Part shown: positions 1 through 10,499 of the stretch, in pieces | Layout: every line of letters begins with the position of its first letter | Position numbering within the stretch: the first letter of the stretch is position 1 | Source of the DNA: Pomphorhynchus laevis | Lineage: Eukaryota; Acanthocephala; Palaeacanthocephala; Echinorhynchida; Pomphorhynchidae | Direction: 5' to 3' | DNA length: 64,000 bases | NCBI GenBank assembly: GCA_012934845.2 | Contig: WNNJ02003077.1 | Coordinates: 49,877-113,876, forward strand | Position numbers and translations under genes: made by a program | Notes under the pieces: model-generated | What the model was told of the DNA's origin: nothing | The model's database searches: none | The model's input: only the letters and a program-made list of their open reading frames with translations

Positions 1-180
1 AATTGACTAATAAATAACAGACGTTGTATCAGAATAAGAATTAGAGGTCATCAGGAGGAACTGCTATGCTATCAGGTTTCGGCCCGTAACTCCTCTACCC
101 AACATAGCAGCGGAGCCAAATACATGCTAATGATGTAATTCCTCTGATAAAACTATCTAGTATCTTATTCTAATACAAAG
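1..180 (-). repeat. Terminal fold-back module next to the Naiad-like element
   Basis: About 150 bp that folds back: the end GTATCAGAATAAGA (27-40) is met by TCTTATTCTAATAC (162-175). A near copy lies at 26694-26785 and a diverged one at 13376-13470, so this is a dispersed repeat. On the minus strand it carries GAAA (77-80) and CTGATGA (48-54) separated by 22 nt. CTGCTATG (61-68) pairs with CATAGCAG (103-110) and GAGGAA (55-60) with CTCCTC (90-95), the latter beside a GUA (96-98). This resembles hammerhead stems III and I, but I find no stem II. It abuts the reverse transcriptase end of the neighbouring element and may be its terminal repeat. Confidence 0.6.
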
Positions 181-184
181 TATA

Positions 185-772
185 TTATTTATTATCCATC
201 CATAAAAATTTGCCACTTAAGAGTTTAAATTTATTCTTTATATTATTGTGTTGATTTATATATTTTACTATTTTCTGCTTGATGTTATTTTTATAGTAAC
301 CTAGTTTAAAATATGTATCTATTAAATTATTTAAATGATTTTGAAGAAAGCCAATATCATTACATACTGTTGCAATTCTTAAAATTTCATTATTTAATGT
401 ATTAAACTTTATATTAAATGGTATGCATGAATGCTCATGCAAAAATATGTTTCTTGTAAATTTAAATATGTCATCTTTACGATATAAATTAATAGTAGTT
501 TTAGTTAATGTTAATTTAATGTTCATATCTAGATATACACCTTCTTTATCATTAATATTGGTTTTGTTAAGAATAAGGCTTTCTGGATAAATGTGCTCAC
601 TAATTGAATAAAAATTATAAGAATTAAATACACATATATCATCAATGTATCGAAACATATATTTCATATATTTATATTGTTTAGATTTAGTTTTTACACA
701 GTTATGAACAAATTCATATTCTATAAAGCTTAAAAACAAGTCAGCTATAATTGGGCTACTATTACCACCCAT
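185..772 (-). pseudogene. Reverse transcriptase palm of Naiad-like element
   Basis: A 195-residue open stretch. It starts with MGGNSSPIIADLFLSF (reverse transcriptase motif B, the template-grip region) and about 40 residues later has FRYIDDICVF, the catalytic motif C with two Asp. After this come conserved-looking LYLDMNIKL-type sequence (motif D/E) and a basic C-terminus ending FLWMDNK. The YIDD box and the GGNSSP form fit Penelope-like polymerases rather than LINE ones, which have YADD. The upstream half of the polymerase is in another frame at about 773-1620, so this is part of a broken gene. Confidence 0.75.
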
Positions 773-1620
773 TTGGATTACCTTTTACTTGTCTAAATAT
801 AGATGTCCCTACTTTTAAATAATTTTGATTTATCAAAATATTTAAGGATTCTATTAATTCAATTTTATCCATATATTTATATTTACTTGATGGTTTAATT
901 TTTGTTAGATATGCGTTATAGTTATTATAACATATATTGTATATATTTTTCCGAATATAAGATTAATTAATTTTACTAACGCTTCTTTAATATCTATTAA
1001 ATCTAGATTTGTATAAAACATACTAAAATCGCATGTATTTATATTTTGAAAATTTATTCATTTTGTCTGCTTCTGAAAATTCTTTTGTAGAATTAATACT
1101 GAAATAGTGTTTTATACCAGTATTAATTTCGATTACCTTGCAATATTTTTTAAAATGTGCTTTAATTACTTTAAGTATTTTATTCATATAGACAGAAAGT
1201 GGTTTTAATGTACATTTAAACGCACTACATATGAACCTAGGTTTTATTGGATTTTTATGTAATTTTGGATTCCAATATAATATAGGTATAGTTTTATTAT
1301 CTTAATTCAACCTTTATACCCTTTTTATCCATTATAGAACAGTGACTTGTAATAATTGTTTCTAAACTCAACTCACTACGTTCATATGTTGGATTTACAT
1401 TTAAATCATTATAATTAACTTCTTTCATTAGTATATCATAATAAAGCTTTTTGCATATGAAGACAAAGTTATTACTAGCTTTATCAATAGTTGTTATTAT
1501 ATAGTTATCCTTTAATTTAGTAAGTTCTTTATACATATCTTTATTAATTTTATCTTTTCTTTTATAATTGTTTGTTATTTTAATTTTCTCTCTGAGTTTA
1601 TCAAATATATAAGTTATTAT
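773..1620 (-). pseudogene. N-terminal half of Naiad-like reverse transcriptase
   Basis: The clearest piece is 1297-1536: KDNYIITTIDKASNNFVF followed by CKKLYYDILMKEV. This matches the 'DK(G/A)xxxVV' box and following Tyr/Leu helix that open the Penelope-like polymerase fingers. Between 773 and 1296 translated fragments continue the polymerase, but in shifting frames. Together with 185-772 it forms one decayed gene. It is assigned by position and motif and cannot be separated into a clean reading frame. Confidence 0.6.
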
Positions 1621-2627
1621 ATAACGAATTGTAAATTTTATTTCTATTGCTATTATTATTTAATCTAATATATACCCTTTTCCAATAAACATGGAAAAAA
1701 TTTCGTAGAAGATCTTTATTGAACAAAATTTCTTTTTTTCACATTTTTTCTCATCTATTTCTTTATGTTTTATTAATAAAATTGATTTACCGTAAAAATA
1801 TATATACACTTTTGATAGCATTTTCCTTAATTCACTATTTTCAATTAATTCTAGATTATGAGTACCTATATGTTCATTTATATCTTAAAAGTTGTAGTCT
1901 ATTTGAAGTCTATTTTTCTTATTTTTTATCACCATGACTTATTGACTGGCGTATCATCTATTATTATAATATGTTTGTTTATTATTTACTATATTACATT
2001 ATTTACAATACTACACCATTATTAATACTACATTATTACTGTGATATATTAAATCATTATATAACGAATTGTAAATTTTATTTTTATTATTTATAAAAAT
2101 AAATAATAAAGTTAATTTTATTATATATTTATATCCTTTTGATAGCATTTCCTTTAGTTCACTATTTTCAATTTAATTTAGATTACAAGTACAAATATGT
2201 TCATTTTTTTTATCAGAATCAAGCCTTTGGCAATTGCAATCTGTTTCTATAATGTTTCTAATAGAATCATTACATATTGATTTCAATTCTTTATTATAAT
2301 TACAAATTTTTCGTCCTAATGGCGGTAACAATATATACCTTATTTTAGGAATATATTTACTTAAATCTGATCATATTAGTTCTTTACTTTTATAATTATT
2401 TAAAATTCTACCTAAATTTATATTACCTATACACTTATTAATGAAGTTTACGGTTAGTGTCCGATTATAGTATTTTATATTACAATAACTGTCCATTACA
2501 CAACTTAACCTATCATAATTGTTAATTAATCTTTGATTTATTGAACAAACGATGTCTTTAGAAAAACTTCTTATATTTACATAAAGATCTTTTAGATTAT
2601 TATCTCTTAAAAGTTGTTTTAATATTT

Positions 2628-3200
2628 CTAATTTTTCATATATATACTTATCTTTTTTAATATTTTTAATTTATTTTTATTTCTTTTATCGTCATGACTT
2701 CTTGGTTTGCGTTTAACTGGATTATTATAATATAGTTGTTTATTATGTATTATACTACTTCTGCCAATTCCTTGTACCATGTCATTCAATCCTAATGGGT
2801 ACATGGAATTAAGCGTTTTAATCCAAAAATCTTCTTTTTCTAATAGTTTTTGATTTAATATTGAAATGTTTTCTTCGATAATATGTTCTAAAATAAATAA
2901 TTTACAGTTTTTAATATCATGTCCTATTAATCTCATATGTTTATGAAATATAGTTTGACTATTATGCTGTATATTATATATGTGTTGCCTAAACCTAGTT
3001 TTTAACATTTGATATGTTTTTCCTATATATTGCAATCCACGTGTACATTGTATAAGATACACTACACCTGCGGTATTGCAGTTACAATTATTATTAATAT
3101 TTAATAAAAAAACATTTGTTTGTCGTATTACTTACAATACAATTATTATTATTTATAACATCACAAACTATACAATATTTTCTGTTACATTTAAAAGATC
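2628..3200 (-). pseudogene. GIY-YIG endonuclease domain with Cys lead-in
   Basis: The 144-residue open stretch starts MYLIQCTRGLQYIGKT, the GIY-YIG nuclease signature (YLI then YIG about 10 residues on). An Arg/His helix follows (LKTRFRQHI), then a LLEKEDFWIKTLNSMYPLGLN segment that supplies the usual downstream Glu and Leu-Asn. Upstream on the same strand are CIVC and CNC Cys pairs (about 3070-3175), in part in a different frame. GIY-YIG nucleases nick target DNA for Penelope-like elements. Its position before the reverse transcriptase is what marks this element as Naiad-like. Confidence 0.8.
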
Positions 3201-3586
3201 TAAAATTGAAATCATTAGTACTTACGTATTTTTCCAATATTGTTGAGTACATGTAACTTTTAAGTCATATTTTTTAACGTTGCTTTTTCGGTGTCGCCAC
3301 CTAGTTTAGTTGACTCAGACTAAACTTACAACGGGCCATCCAGCAGCATATGACAGGGGGCTGCCCTGCTTAAGGCGGTTGCAGGCCGGAATAAGATTTA
3401 TAAAGATCTACCACCTTCACTCAACGCGCTACACGACTTAGCTATTGACCATTACCTGGTCTCTTCAACGTGATCACGTGAATCGGTTTACATTTTAAAG
3501 TGTAAACATCTTGGGATGCAAACTTCTCCCTTTTTTAAAGTTAATAATTCATCAAACTTGTTTGAAAATTAGAAGAAAATTTATCA
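3201..3586. other. 5' flank of the Penelope-like element, no gene
   Basis: This stretch is less AT-rich than its surroundings and has no open frame of note. It contains a short palindrome, GTTTACA/TGTAAAC (about 3488-3509). It may be the untranslated 5' part of the adjacent element or older host DNA. I see nothing else in it. Confidence 0.3.
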
Positions 3587-3720
3587 GTGGAGAGAGTGAA
3601 GAAAATATTTATTTAATCTCGAATTTTCAATAGCCTACTGCTATCATCACCACTCCTGATGATGACAGCAGTAGGCTATTGAAAATTCGATTAAATAAAT
3701 ATTTTCTTCACCCTCTCCAC
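3587..3720. repeat. Long inverted repeat (hairpin), about 64-bp arms
   Basis: The left arm (3587-3650) and right arm (3657-3720) are near-perfect reverse complements, with a 2-nt insertion and a few substitutions, and a spacer of only about 6 nt. The arms include the word AATAGCCTACTGCT and its complement. Such fold-backs usually arise from snap-back MITEs or template switching. No coding content. Confidence 0.9.
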
Positions 3721-5284
3721 TAATAAATAATCCAATATGAGTGAACAATCAATTTATAAATTAGAAGAAAAATAATAATAACGTCGTAAACAATAATACA
3801 TAGTTTCAGTATTTAGAACAGAGGTCATATTACCGGGAAAACAAGCTATCATTATGTCAAATGAAAGTGATTACTATCGCTTGTTAGAATGAGGCCTATT
3901 TTATGTCCACTAATAAAGCTGTATTCTCCTAACTTCATCTGTTTTGTATTTTTTGTGAGGTAATAATATACTGACATTTTTCTTTGTAATAATATTATTT
4001 GTTTACCTTTTATGTTCATTTCCTTTGTTAATTGGCAAATTTGATGATTTTGTGGTTGATAAAACGTTTGAAATTTTCCTGAAGATGATACCAGGGGCTA
4101 TCGAAATATTGTAATTTTCGGAATAAAACTAATTTATTCGTTTTTGTAAATTTACAAAATTTGTTATCTCATTATTTAGTTATATCGGAAATTTGTTGGA
4201 TCGACAGATATTCTTCGATAAAAATTACTAAAATGCCAACACAAATGAAATTACCTAAGAAAATATGTAAAGGGACGAAAATAATAAAAATCCTTCACCA
4301 TGCACCAAAATGTTTTGGTCTCGTCAAAAAATTCAAGGTTATTTAGCCTGGCATCTCCTCGCTACGTTCAACTAAAAAATTATAGATTGCTCTAAATCAA
4401 CTTCAGATATTTTTGAGTTATCTTTTGAACTTTCATCCGGAAATATCACAAATGAGTTTGAAGCACAACTCCTATTGCTTGGTTTTAGTAATCTACCAGA
4501 TGTATGTTCTAAGTGAAAATATTTTAACTACACACCATAGCATTTAAGATTTGGCATCATTGATAAAAGCACTTTTAGAACACGTCACAGTACTGACTAA
4601 GTATGTGCATCTGCTGGGCGTATTACATACACCATAATAATCGTGTCCGATTCAACAAACATCTATGTACCTTGCGATTTTGTATGACTTTGAGAAACCC
4701 ATTAATAGAATACTCAGCACCAGCAACATTTCCATTTACACATGGCGTAGTCGATAACCCTGAACGAATTGTTCGATGTTTGTTAAACCATGTAGACAAA
4801 TTAGTATATTTCTAAATCAGGTCAATTGTATCGTTTGAGTTTATTTAGTTTAAATTTAGGCTTCTGGTATTTAATCTAGTCACCGTTAATTTAATGTCAA
4901 TGGACTCGATGGATATTCAAGTGATTGTGTTCAAAATAATAGTCGATAAAGACGTAGGTGACATTTAATAAAAATAAATGTTAAATAACATGGAAAGCAT
5001 CCTCGTCACTTTCGGCCTTCACATCGAGAAGTGTATGCGTATAATTACTTGTAGAAGGCGATAATAGCAATTCATGATTTGAAAAAATCCATTAGAAAAT
5101 ATCTTATTGTCTCCATGAATCGGACAGAGCGAATAAAATGATCAAATACTCGTGGACATAAAGTGGATTTATTAGATGTTATCTGCATTTATTATTTTCA
5201 CTGAGTGATTGAAGCAGCCAAAATTTATCCTGGAATGCTCACCTCAGCAAAGTAGTCAAGCAATGTTCTTCGCGGTTATTTATA
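3721..5284. other. No gene recognised
   Basis: AT-rich sequence with only short open frames lacking recognisable domains (4161-4346, 4603-4815). A stretch near 3782-3860 weakly resembles the 1-180 module (AGAGGTCAT then a GCTATCATTATG-like run). I can support nothing else here. Confidence 0.4.
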
Positions 5285-6300
5285 TTGAGAAGACTAGAAA
5301 GAGCAGGTTTAACTACTCAGTATCTCCAGTGTTTAAAAATCGCATATTCAGTCAATTTTGACATATTCTTACCTATTATTTATAGATTGCTACAAATGTT
5401 TGATCTTCAACTTACCGAGGATACACCGCATAGCAAGCAAGATATCGCATACACGATATCGGCATTTCTGCCTCCAACTGTCTTTCTTCTATCTACAAAC
5501 GTCTCTCCAATCTCCATCTCGTTCTAAACCCCGACAAGTCCAAAATAATGTGGATCCGCCCCCCAGTAAACCGAACATATCTCCTCCCACTGTATATTTT
5601 GCCTCATTGATCATCCCCATAGTACACAATCTCACTTTCTTAGGCTTTATTTTGATGATTATTTTTTCCCTTAAACCCTTCGTCAGTGACAAGGTCCGCT
5701 CGTCTAACTTAATTCTCCGTGACATCCGCCGTATCCGCCCCCTTATCGACTTCCGTTCTTGTATGTATCTTATTTTATCGCTTCTCATCCCTAAAATCGA
5801 TTACTGCCTCAGCCTTTTCGCAAATTCTCCAAAATGCATCATCCTACCCCTACAACGAATAATCAAATCCGCCGTTCGAGTGCTCTTTCGTGTCCGTCGC
5901 TTCGACCACATATCCACATATCTTGCCAAACTCTCCTGGCCCACCATCCACATCCGCATCAAACTCCGCATTCTTATCGTAACTTTTCGTCTCATCGCTG
6001 TCGGCACCCCATCGTTCACCAACCTTTCTTTTTTAGACGACACTCGTTCCACTTCGCTATCGCTGCGTTCCCATAATATCCTCTTACTCCACGTTCCCAA
6101 TTACTCCAACAACTACGATCTCCGATCCTTCCTCGTCGCTGCCCCACTCGCCTGGAATCAACTCCCTCTCGACGTCCGCCGCGCTCCCTCCTTTATCACA
6201 TTTAAACACCTCCTCCGTTCACACCTTCTCGACACATGATTTACATTTTTGTTTTGTTGTGGTCATGTAAGCGTGCGCTGGCATGCATTTGCCACGTTAA
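5285..6300 (+). mobile_element. LINE 3' fragment (CR1/Jockey-like), family 1
   Basis: The C-terminal part of a non-LTR reverse transcriptase and the region after it: LGF...LKPFVSDKVRSS, then DYCLSLFANSP, then AWNQLPLDVRRAPS with a closing FKHLLRSHLL and a stop near 6238. The order matches the thumb and tail of CR1/Jockey-group ORF2 proteins. The first part (5285-5527) is in another frame, so the copy is broken and 5'-truncated. Its 3' UTR contains a CATTTGCCAC motif (about 6287). The complement of that motif recurs at the 3' ends of the 19.1 and 19.7 kb copies, tying them into one family. Confidence 0.8.
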
Positions 6301-6461
6301 AAATAAATCTAATTAAAAAAGATTTGCGGTGTCCATTTTGTACAATTGAAATTAATCCTCTTAAACATACTCGTGAATAAAGCAGTGTCTGTACTAAATT
6401 ATAACAGCAACAGAAAAATGAGCGAAAAAACGGTATTTTTCTAATTAACAAAAAATTTAGC

Positions 6462-7416
6462 ATGTCGGAGCGTTCAAAGAACTCAATGAAAACTAATTTT
6501 CCTGCCAATACAATAAACGAGGTAAGTGGAGATTTAGGTTCTCTTGAATATATTCCGGAGGGTGAACTTCCCCCGGTACCAAAATTATCCAACCTGGTGA
6601 TTATCAGACTTTTGGTGCCTCTGGAAAGGCAGAACATGTTCAATGTTTTTATAAGAGGCTTTGCCGATCGATTTAAAAAGAGTTTTATTGTTCAATGCTA
6701 TTAAATATTATGAATCTGAGATCAAAATCTCATTCTCCACTCCTGATCTGGCAATGTCGTACGTCGACTACTTTAAAAAAGTGCATTCGGAACAAGGTAT
6801 AATTGCTTCCAAACCAATCCTGGCAACAATAAAGATAAACAATATGCCAACATTCATTTCAGAAGAAGATATATCAGCCCTAGAAACTGATTACAAAATC
6901 TCTAACGTGCGCTTTATAAAAGGGATTAAAGGCTTCCCAATTCCCGTGGCGTTCTGCAATGCCCCGGTTGATGAAGCTCTAAAACTATCGATTTCGACAT
7001 GCAATCCTTTTATGGGGTATAATTTGAGATTTTCAATAATCGAAACCGACTCACTAACGTACCCTCACTGCAACAATTGTCACCAGTGGGGGCATTGGTC
7101 CACTGGATGTTCTTTACCACATAAGTGCGGCGTGTGTGGTACAACTGCTATACATCCTGAGAAGTGCGAAAGTAAGCCATTTTGCGCAAACTGCAGTGGT
7201 GAGCACCCCGCATGGTCAAAAAAGTGTAAAATCTTTAAGGCGTACCAAAAGAGACACAGGGGTGTGACAGCAAAACCGACTAGCTTCGTGGAAGCTGTCT
7301 CGTCTAACAAGAAAGACAACAGGATGCTGGATACGGAAATTCTGAAACTTCTTGAAATGCAGCATCAGGCATCAATGATCCCCTTTGATTGGTTCAAACA
7401 TTGGTGGGTCAATTAG
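6462..7416 (+). pseudogene. LINE family 2 ORF1, nucleic-acid-binding protein
   Basis: The ATG at 6462 opens a frame running to about 6704. Homologous sequence continues in a second frame from about 6661 to a stop at 7416, so one frameshift near 6655 splits the protein. The second part has an RRM-like stretch (FSTPDLAMSYVDYF) and then three zinc knuckles: CNNCHQWGHWSTGC, CGVCG...HPEKC and CANCSGEHPAWSKKC, all of the CCHC type. Such proteins coat LINE RNA. The knuckles are intact. The frameshift and the early end after PFDWFKHWW suggest a dead copy. Confidence 0.8.
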
Positions 7417-7523
7417 CGGTATCTTTCCGTTCTCCTCCCTCTGGGAAGACCAACAATATTAAGAAACCACCAAAATCTAAAAAAAACGAAACGGGTCAGC
7501 GCTAAGCATAGCCGCTCTGAAGC

Positions 7524-8942
7524 TTGCTCGGAAGGAAGCGATCTGGGCTATGGCTAACGAGAGAAATGAAGATATCGCCTGTGGGCAAGCTACTCCATTT
7601 GTCGCGACGGGAAGCGGTAAAGGCGACCTTTCCCCCTCTAGTTGCGACTAGGTGGAGGACGTCCCATTTCGGTAACACTTACGCAATGGGAAGTAATCAA
7701 GGGCCTTTTTCACTGAATATCCTTCAGCGGAATTCAGGAGGTGCTTCCACCATTAGCCTTCTATCTAGTAGAGATGCAGATGTTATAGTCCTTCAGGAGA
7801 CGCGGTCTATCCGTCTCACCCAGGATATTACTCGATTTATCCCTAAGCACATCTACACTAACTTTACTCCTTACATAACCCCCTCACTCCTCTTATCTCA
7901 AGGTCTTTTAATCCTAGTGAAAAGCTCCTTAAGATCATCCCTCCTATTAAACTACTCTTGTCCAGCCCTATCTTGTTTAGCTATATCACTTTGTAAGAAC
8001 GGTAAGCGTATAAGCATAGCCAATGTCTATATTCGGCCAGGAGAAATTCACAAGAACCATGACCTCCTGGATCGAATATTAGGGAGCGGTTATGACATGT
8101 TACTTGGTGACTTCAACGACAGAACTGGTCGTTGGATTAATGCAGCACTCCAGAGAGCAAGGATCGACTATCTTATTCATAAACCACCTTCCCTCACCTT
8201 TCATTGCTCTACAACAAATTCTCTCCTTGACATATTACTGCTACATAAGATGTGGTTGTTGAAACCCATTTGCACCGATCAGTCGCGTCAACAACAGACC
8301 ACCGCTCATGACCTAATTCGCTGGCGGCTAGAGGACGATACGTTGCTTAGAAGAAGGTTTCACTTTGACCCTATTAGAGTGGCCTTCTTTCAAGCAGCTA
8401 TCCAACTCTACCCCAGAATTGGAATTGAGAGTTTGACCGAATTTAATTCCTACCTCTCATCGCAACCTACCGCGATCCTTTCGACTACCTATAAAGGTCA
8501 AATATACAATCCTACTCCAACAAAGCTCAAGGTCCTAGCTAAAATGTTACACCTTCCCAATCTCTCTGTTTCCACCAGACAGATCCTCTCGAATGAATAT
8601 TGGAGCTCTAGATATAGGCTTCAGCTGAGCAGGGATAGGGCAAGCATTGCTCACCTAAACCCTTCTCAGGCTTTCTTCTGGAAGATATTCAAGAAGGAGA
8701 AGTTTGTCTGCTGGAAGGATAGAGCCTTGGTTTGGATTGGTAGCATAGGCCTTGACAAAGTTTTAGAGGAGTCACTTTCCTTACATAATTATGGAGCAAC
8801 TCAATCTCCCCAACCAATCCGCCTTGGTGTGACTTCAGGAGTAGGGATTTATCTGTTACAGATATCCTTAACCCCTGGGGATCACTCCCGGGAACCTCCA
8901 AATCCCACGCGCCACTCACCACTCGTGTCTGTCAGCTTTTGA
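7524..8942 (+). pseudogene. LINE family 2 ORF2, endonuclease half
   Basis: A 472-residue open frame. From about residue 65 it reads as an apurinic-type endonuclease: an Asn motif (LNILQRNSGG), Glu in VIVLQETRS, GDFNDRTGRW (catalytic Asp/Asn), SLLDILL, then a His (AHDLIRWRL). A degraded linker with WKIFKKEKF follows. The N-terminal 60 residues are untypical and probably a frame accident. The reverse transcriptase continues in a different frame at 8939, so ORF2 is split. This enzyme nicks target DNA to prime reverse transcription. Confidence 0.75.
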
Positions 8943-10141
8943 CATACAGTCAGAGTAAGGAGGTCGCCATCACAATGCTATTAGTCTCCCCGTCCGACAT
9001 AGCGGACATCAACATCAGCCGTCGAGTTTTTTTACCTAAAAAGAGATTAATCACTTGTCCAAAAGATCTGCGGCCCATCTCGATTCAAAACGCCCTCATA
9101 TCCATCTACGAGAAAGCGCTTGCGCGTAGAATCCGCGTTCATTTATGTAGGCGTAATTTGATCCCACCGAGTTTTCATGGGTTTGTCAAAGGGCGCTCGG
9201 TCCATTCAGCAATTGGTGAGGTGCATCAGGTTTGTCAGAATAATAGTCATCAGCTTGCTGTGGCTGTTTTTCTTGAGTTTTCAGCTGCATTTGACCGGAT
9301 CTCCATTCCCTTCGTTATCTCCTCTCTCAGGTCCCTCGGGTTGCCTGCGAGAATTTTTAACAGGGTGGAGATATTGTTGTACACCAAGCGGTTCTACTAT
9401 GAAGACGATCCTGATGCACGTCAGTTCTACCCTATTACGGGTGTACCTCAAGGATCCCCACTTTCTCCTATCTTATATCTTGCTGCATCCATTGTACTAT
9501 TCAAGAATTTTAAACGTGATCAACATCTAGTGGTATATGCTGATGATACCACAGCCTTGTTCTCTGGACGCAGGTGCAAATATGTAATCTCTTACATCAG
9601 CCATTTCTTTTAAAGATTAAAAGATCAGTTGCCCCCATCCAATCTTATTTTAAACTCCTCTAAATCGCAGGTGGTAGTTTTAATGGCGTTCCTGCCACCA
9701 AACAGAAACTTAAGAGATTAGCACTCTTTGCACTCTCCTCCATTTTGCAACCTCATCCACTCCCTATCTTCTCGAGTCAAGTAAAATATCTGGGGGGTTC
9801 ACCGTTACGGTGAATTGGTCGGCGAAAGCTGACATGGATAGACTTAAACGTATCCTGAAGAAAGCTAGGTGGTCTCTGAAACGGGCCCAGCATCTGTCAT
9901 TGAATGGGATAACCCAAGTGCGCCTCTGGGGTACTTGGGCTATCTCGGGATTAGTCTTCTTCTCACAAGGACGTCCTCAGAACAAAGACTAAGGTTTCTC
10001 AAGCTCCTCATCTCGAGATTACCAACCATAGTCCGCCTTGACTGGACTCTTAGGTGTGTGAGAGACCCCGAATGGTTCAGTCAGAGGGCGGCGCGCTGGT
10101 GTGGCCGAGGGGCTCAGATCCCTCTGGACCTGAGGCCGTGA
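8939..10141 (+). pseudogene. LINE family 2 ORF2, reverse transcriptase half
   Basis: The 8939-9613 frame has RPISIQNALISIYEKALARR (motif 1-2a), GFVKGRS, a degenerate motif A (FLEFSAAFDRI, where Asp is usual in place of Glu), GVPQGSPLSP (motif B) and VVYADDTTALF (motif C, YADD). The tail continues in other frames (ILNSSKSQVVV, then 9810-10141, where KARWSLKRAQHLSLNG is an RT thumb-like stretch), ending WCGRGAQIPLDLRP. There are several frame breaks. Clearly a LINE polymerase, no longer coding. Confidence 0.8.
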
Positions 10142-10499
10142 ATATAAGTTGAAGATTCCAAAATACTCGTCGTGAACGGCTTCTATTTGAAGTTGTCTTT
10201 TGCATGTTTTTGTTTCTTAAGTTTTTATCGGTTATATAGTTATTAATAAAACCCTTACTTACCTACTAAATTATAAGCATTACCTTGAACTTTTTTGTGA
10301 AATAGTGCTTTTAATCATAACTTAAAAAAGATTTTAAAAAAGTTGTTTTCTGCTGTTCGTTTTTTGAACTCACTATTGTAACGTTATTCTTTTTTCTTCC
10401 TTTCGATTTTGAAATCTCTATTGTAATATTAATTTTTCATGCGTGTACATTTTTCAAGCTAACATAGTTGATAGTTCTTAAATAAAGGAATTATTATAT

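Larger units (their letters stand above)
185..3200 (-). mobile_element. Penelope-like element, Naiad-type domain order, decayed
   Basis: Read on the minus strand, a Cys motif and GIY-YIG endonuclease (about 3200-2628) come first and the reverse transcriptase (about 1620-185) comes second. Classical Penelope elements have the nuclease at the C-terminus. The reverse order is known from the Naiad clade. The coding frame is interrupted several times, so this is a fossil. Between the domains (1621-2627) the sequence is AT-rich, with two partly duplicated blocks (1616-1645 with 2057-2086; about 1808-1870 with 2135-2195). The element is transcribed toward the window start and ends in the module at 1-180. 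Clade placement rests on domain order and motif look only. Confidence 0.75.
6330..10265 (+). mobile_element. Near full-length LINE (I/R1-like), family 2
   Basis: A two-ORF non-LTR retrotransposon on the plus strand: ORF1 with zinc knuckles (6462-7416), apurinic-like endonuclease (about 7680-8330), reverse transcriptase (about 8939-9640) and a C-terminal tail to the stop near 10139. The 3' UTR ends in AATAAAACCCTTACTTACCTAC-like sequence at about 10245. The frame is broken in several places. A minus-strand piece of the same family lies at 37120-37460. ORF1 knuckles plus endonuclease plus polymerase fit the I/R1/Jockey superclade; the exact clade is unresolved. Confidence 0.85.

Noticed and set aside
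1-110. Complete hammerhead ribozyme
   Set aside because: Stems I and III can be drawn but the strands next to CTGATGA and GAAA do not pair as stem II.
8689-8922. Minus-strand 77-codon frame
   Set aside because: Antisense to the LINE endonuclease linker.
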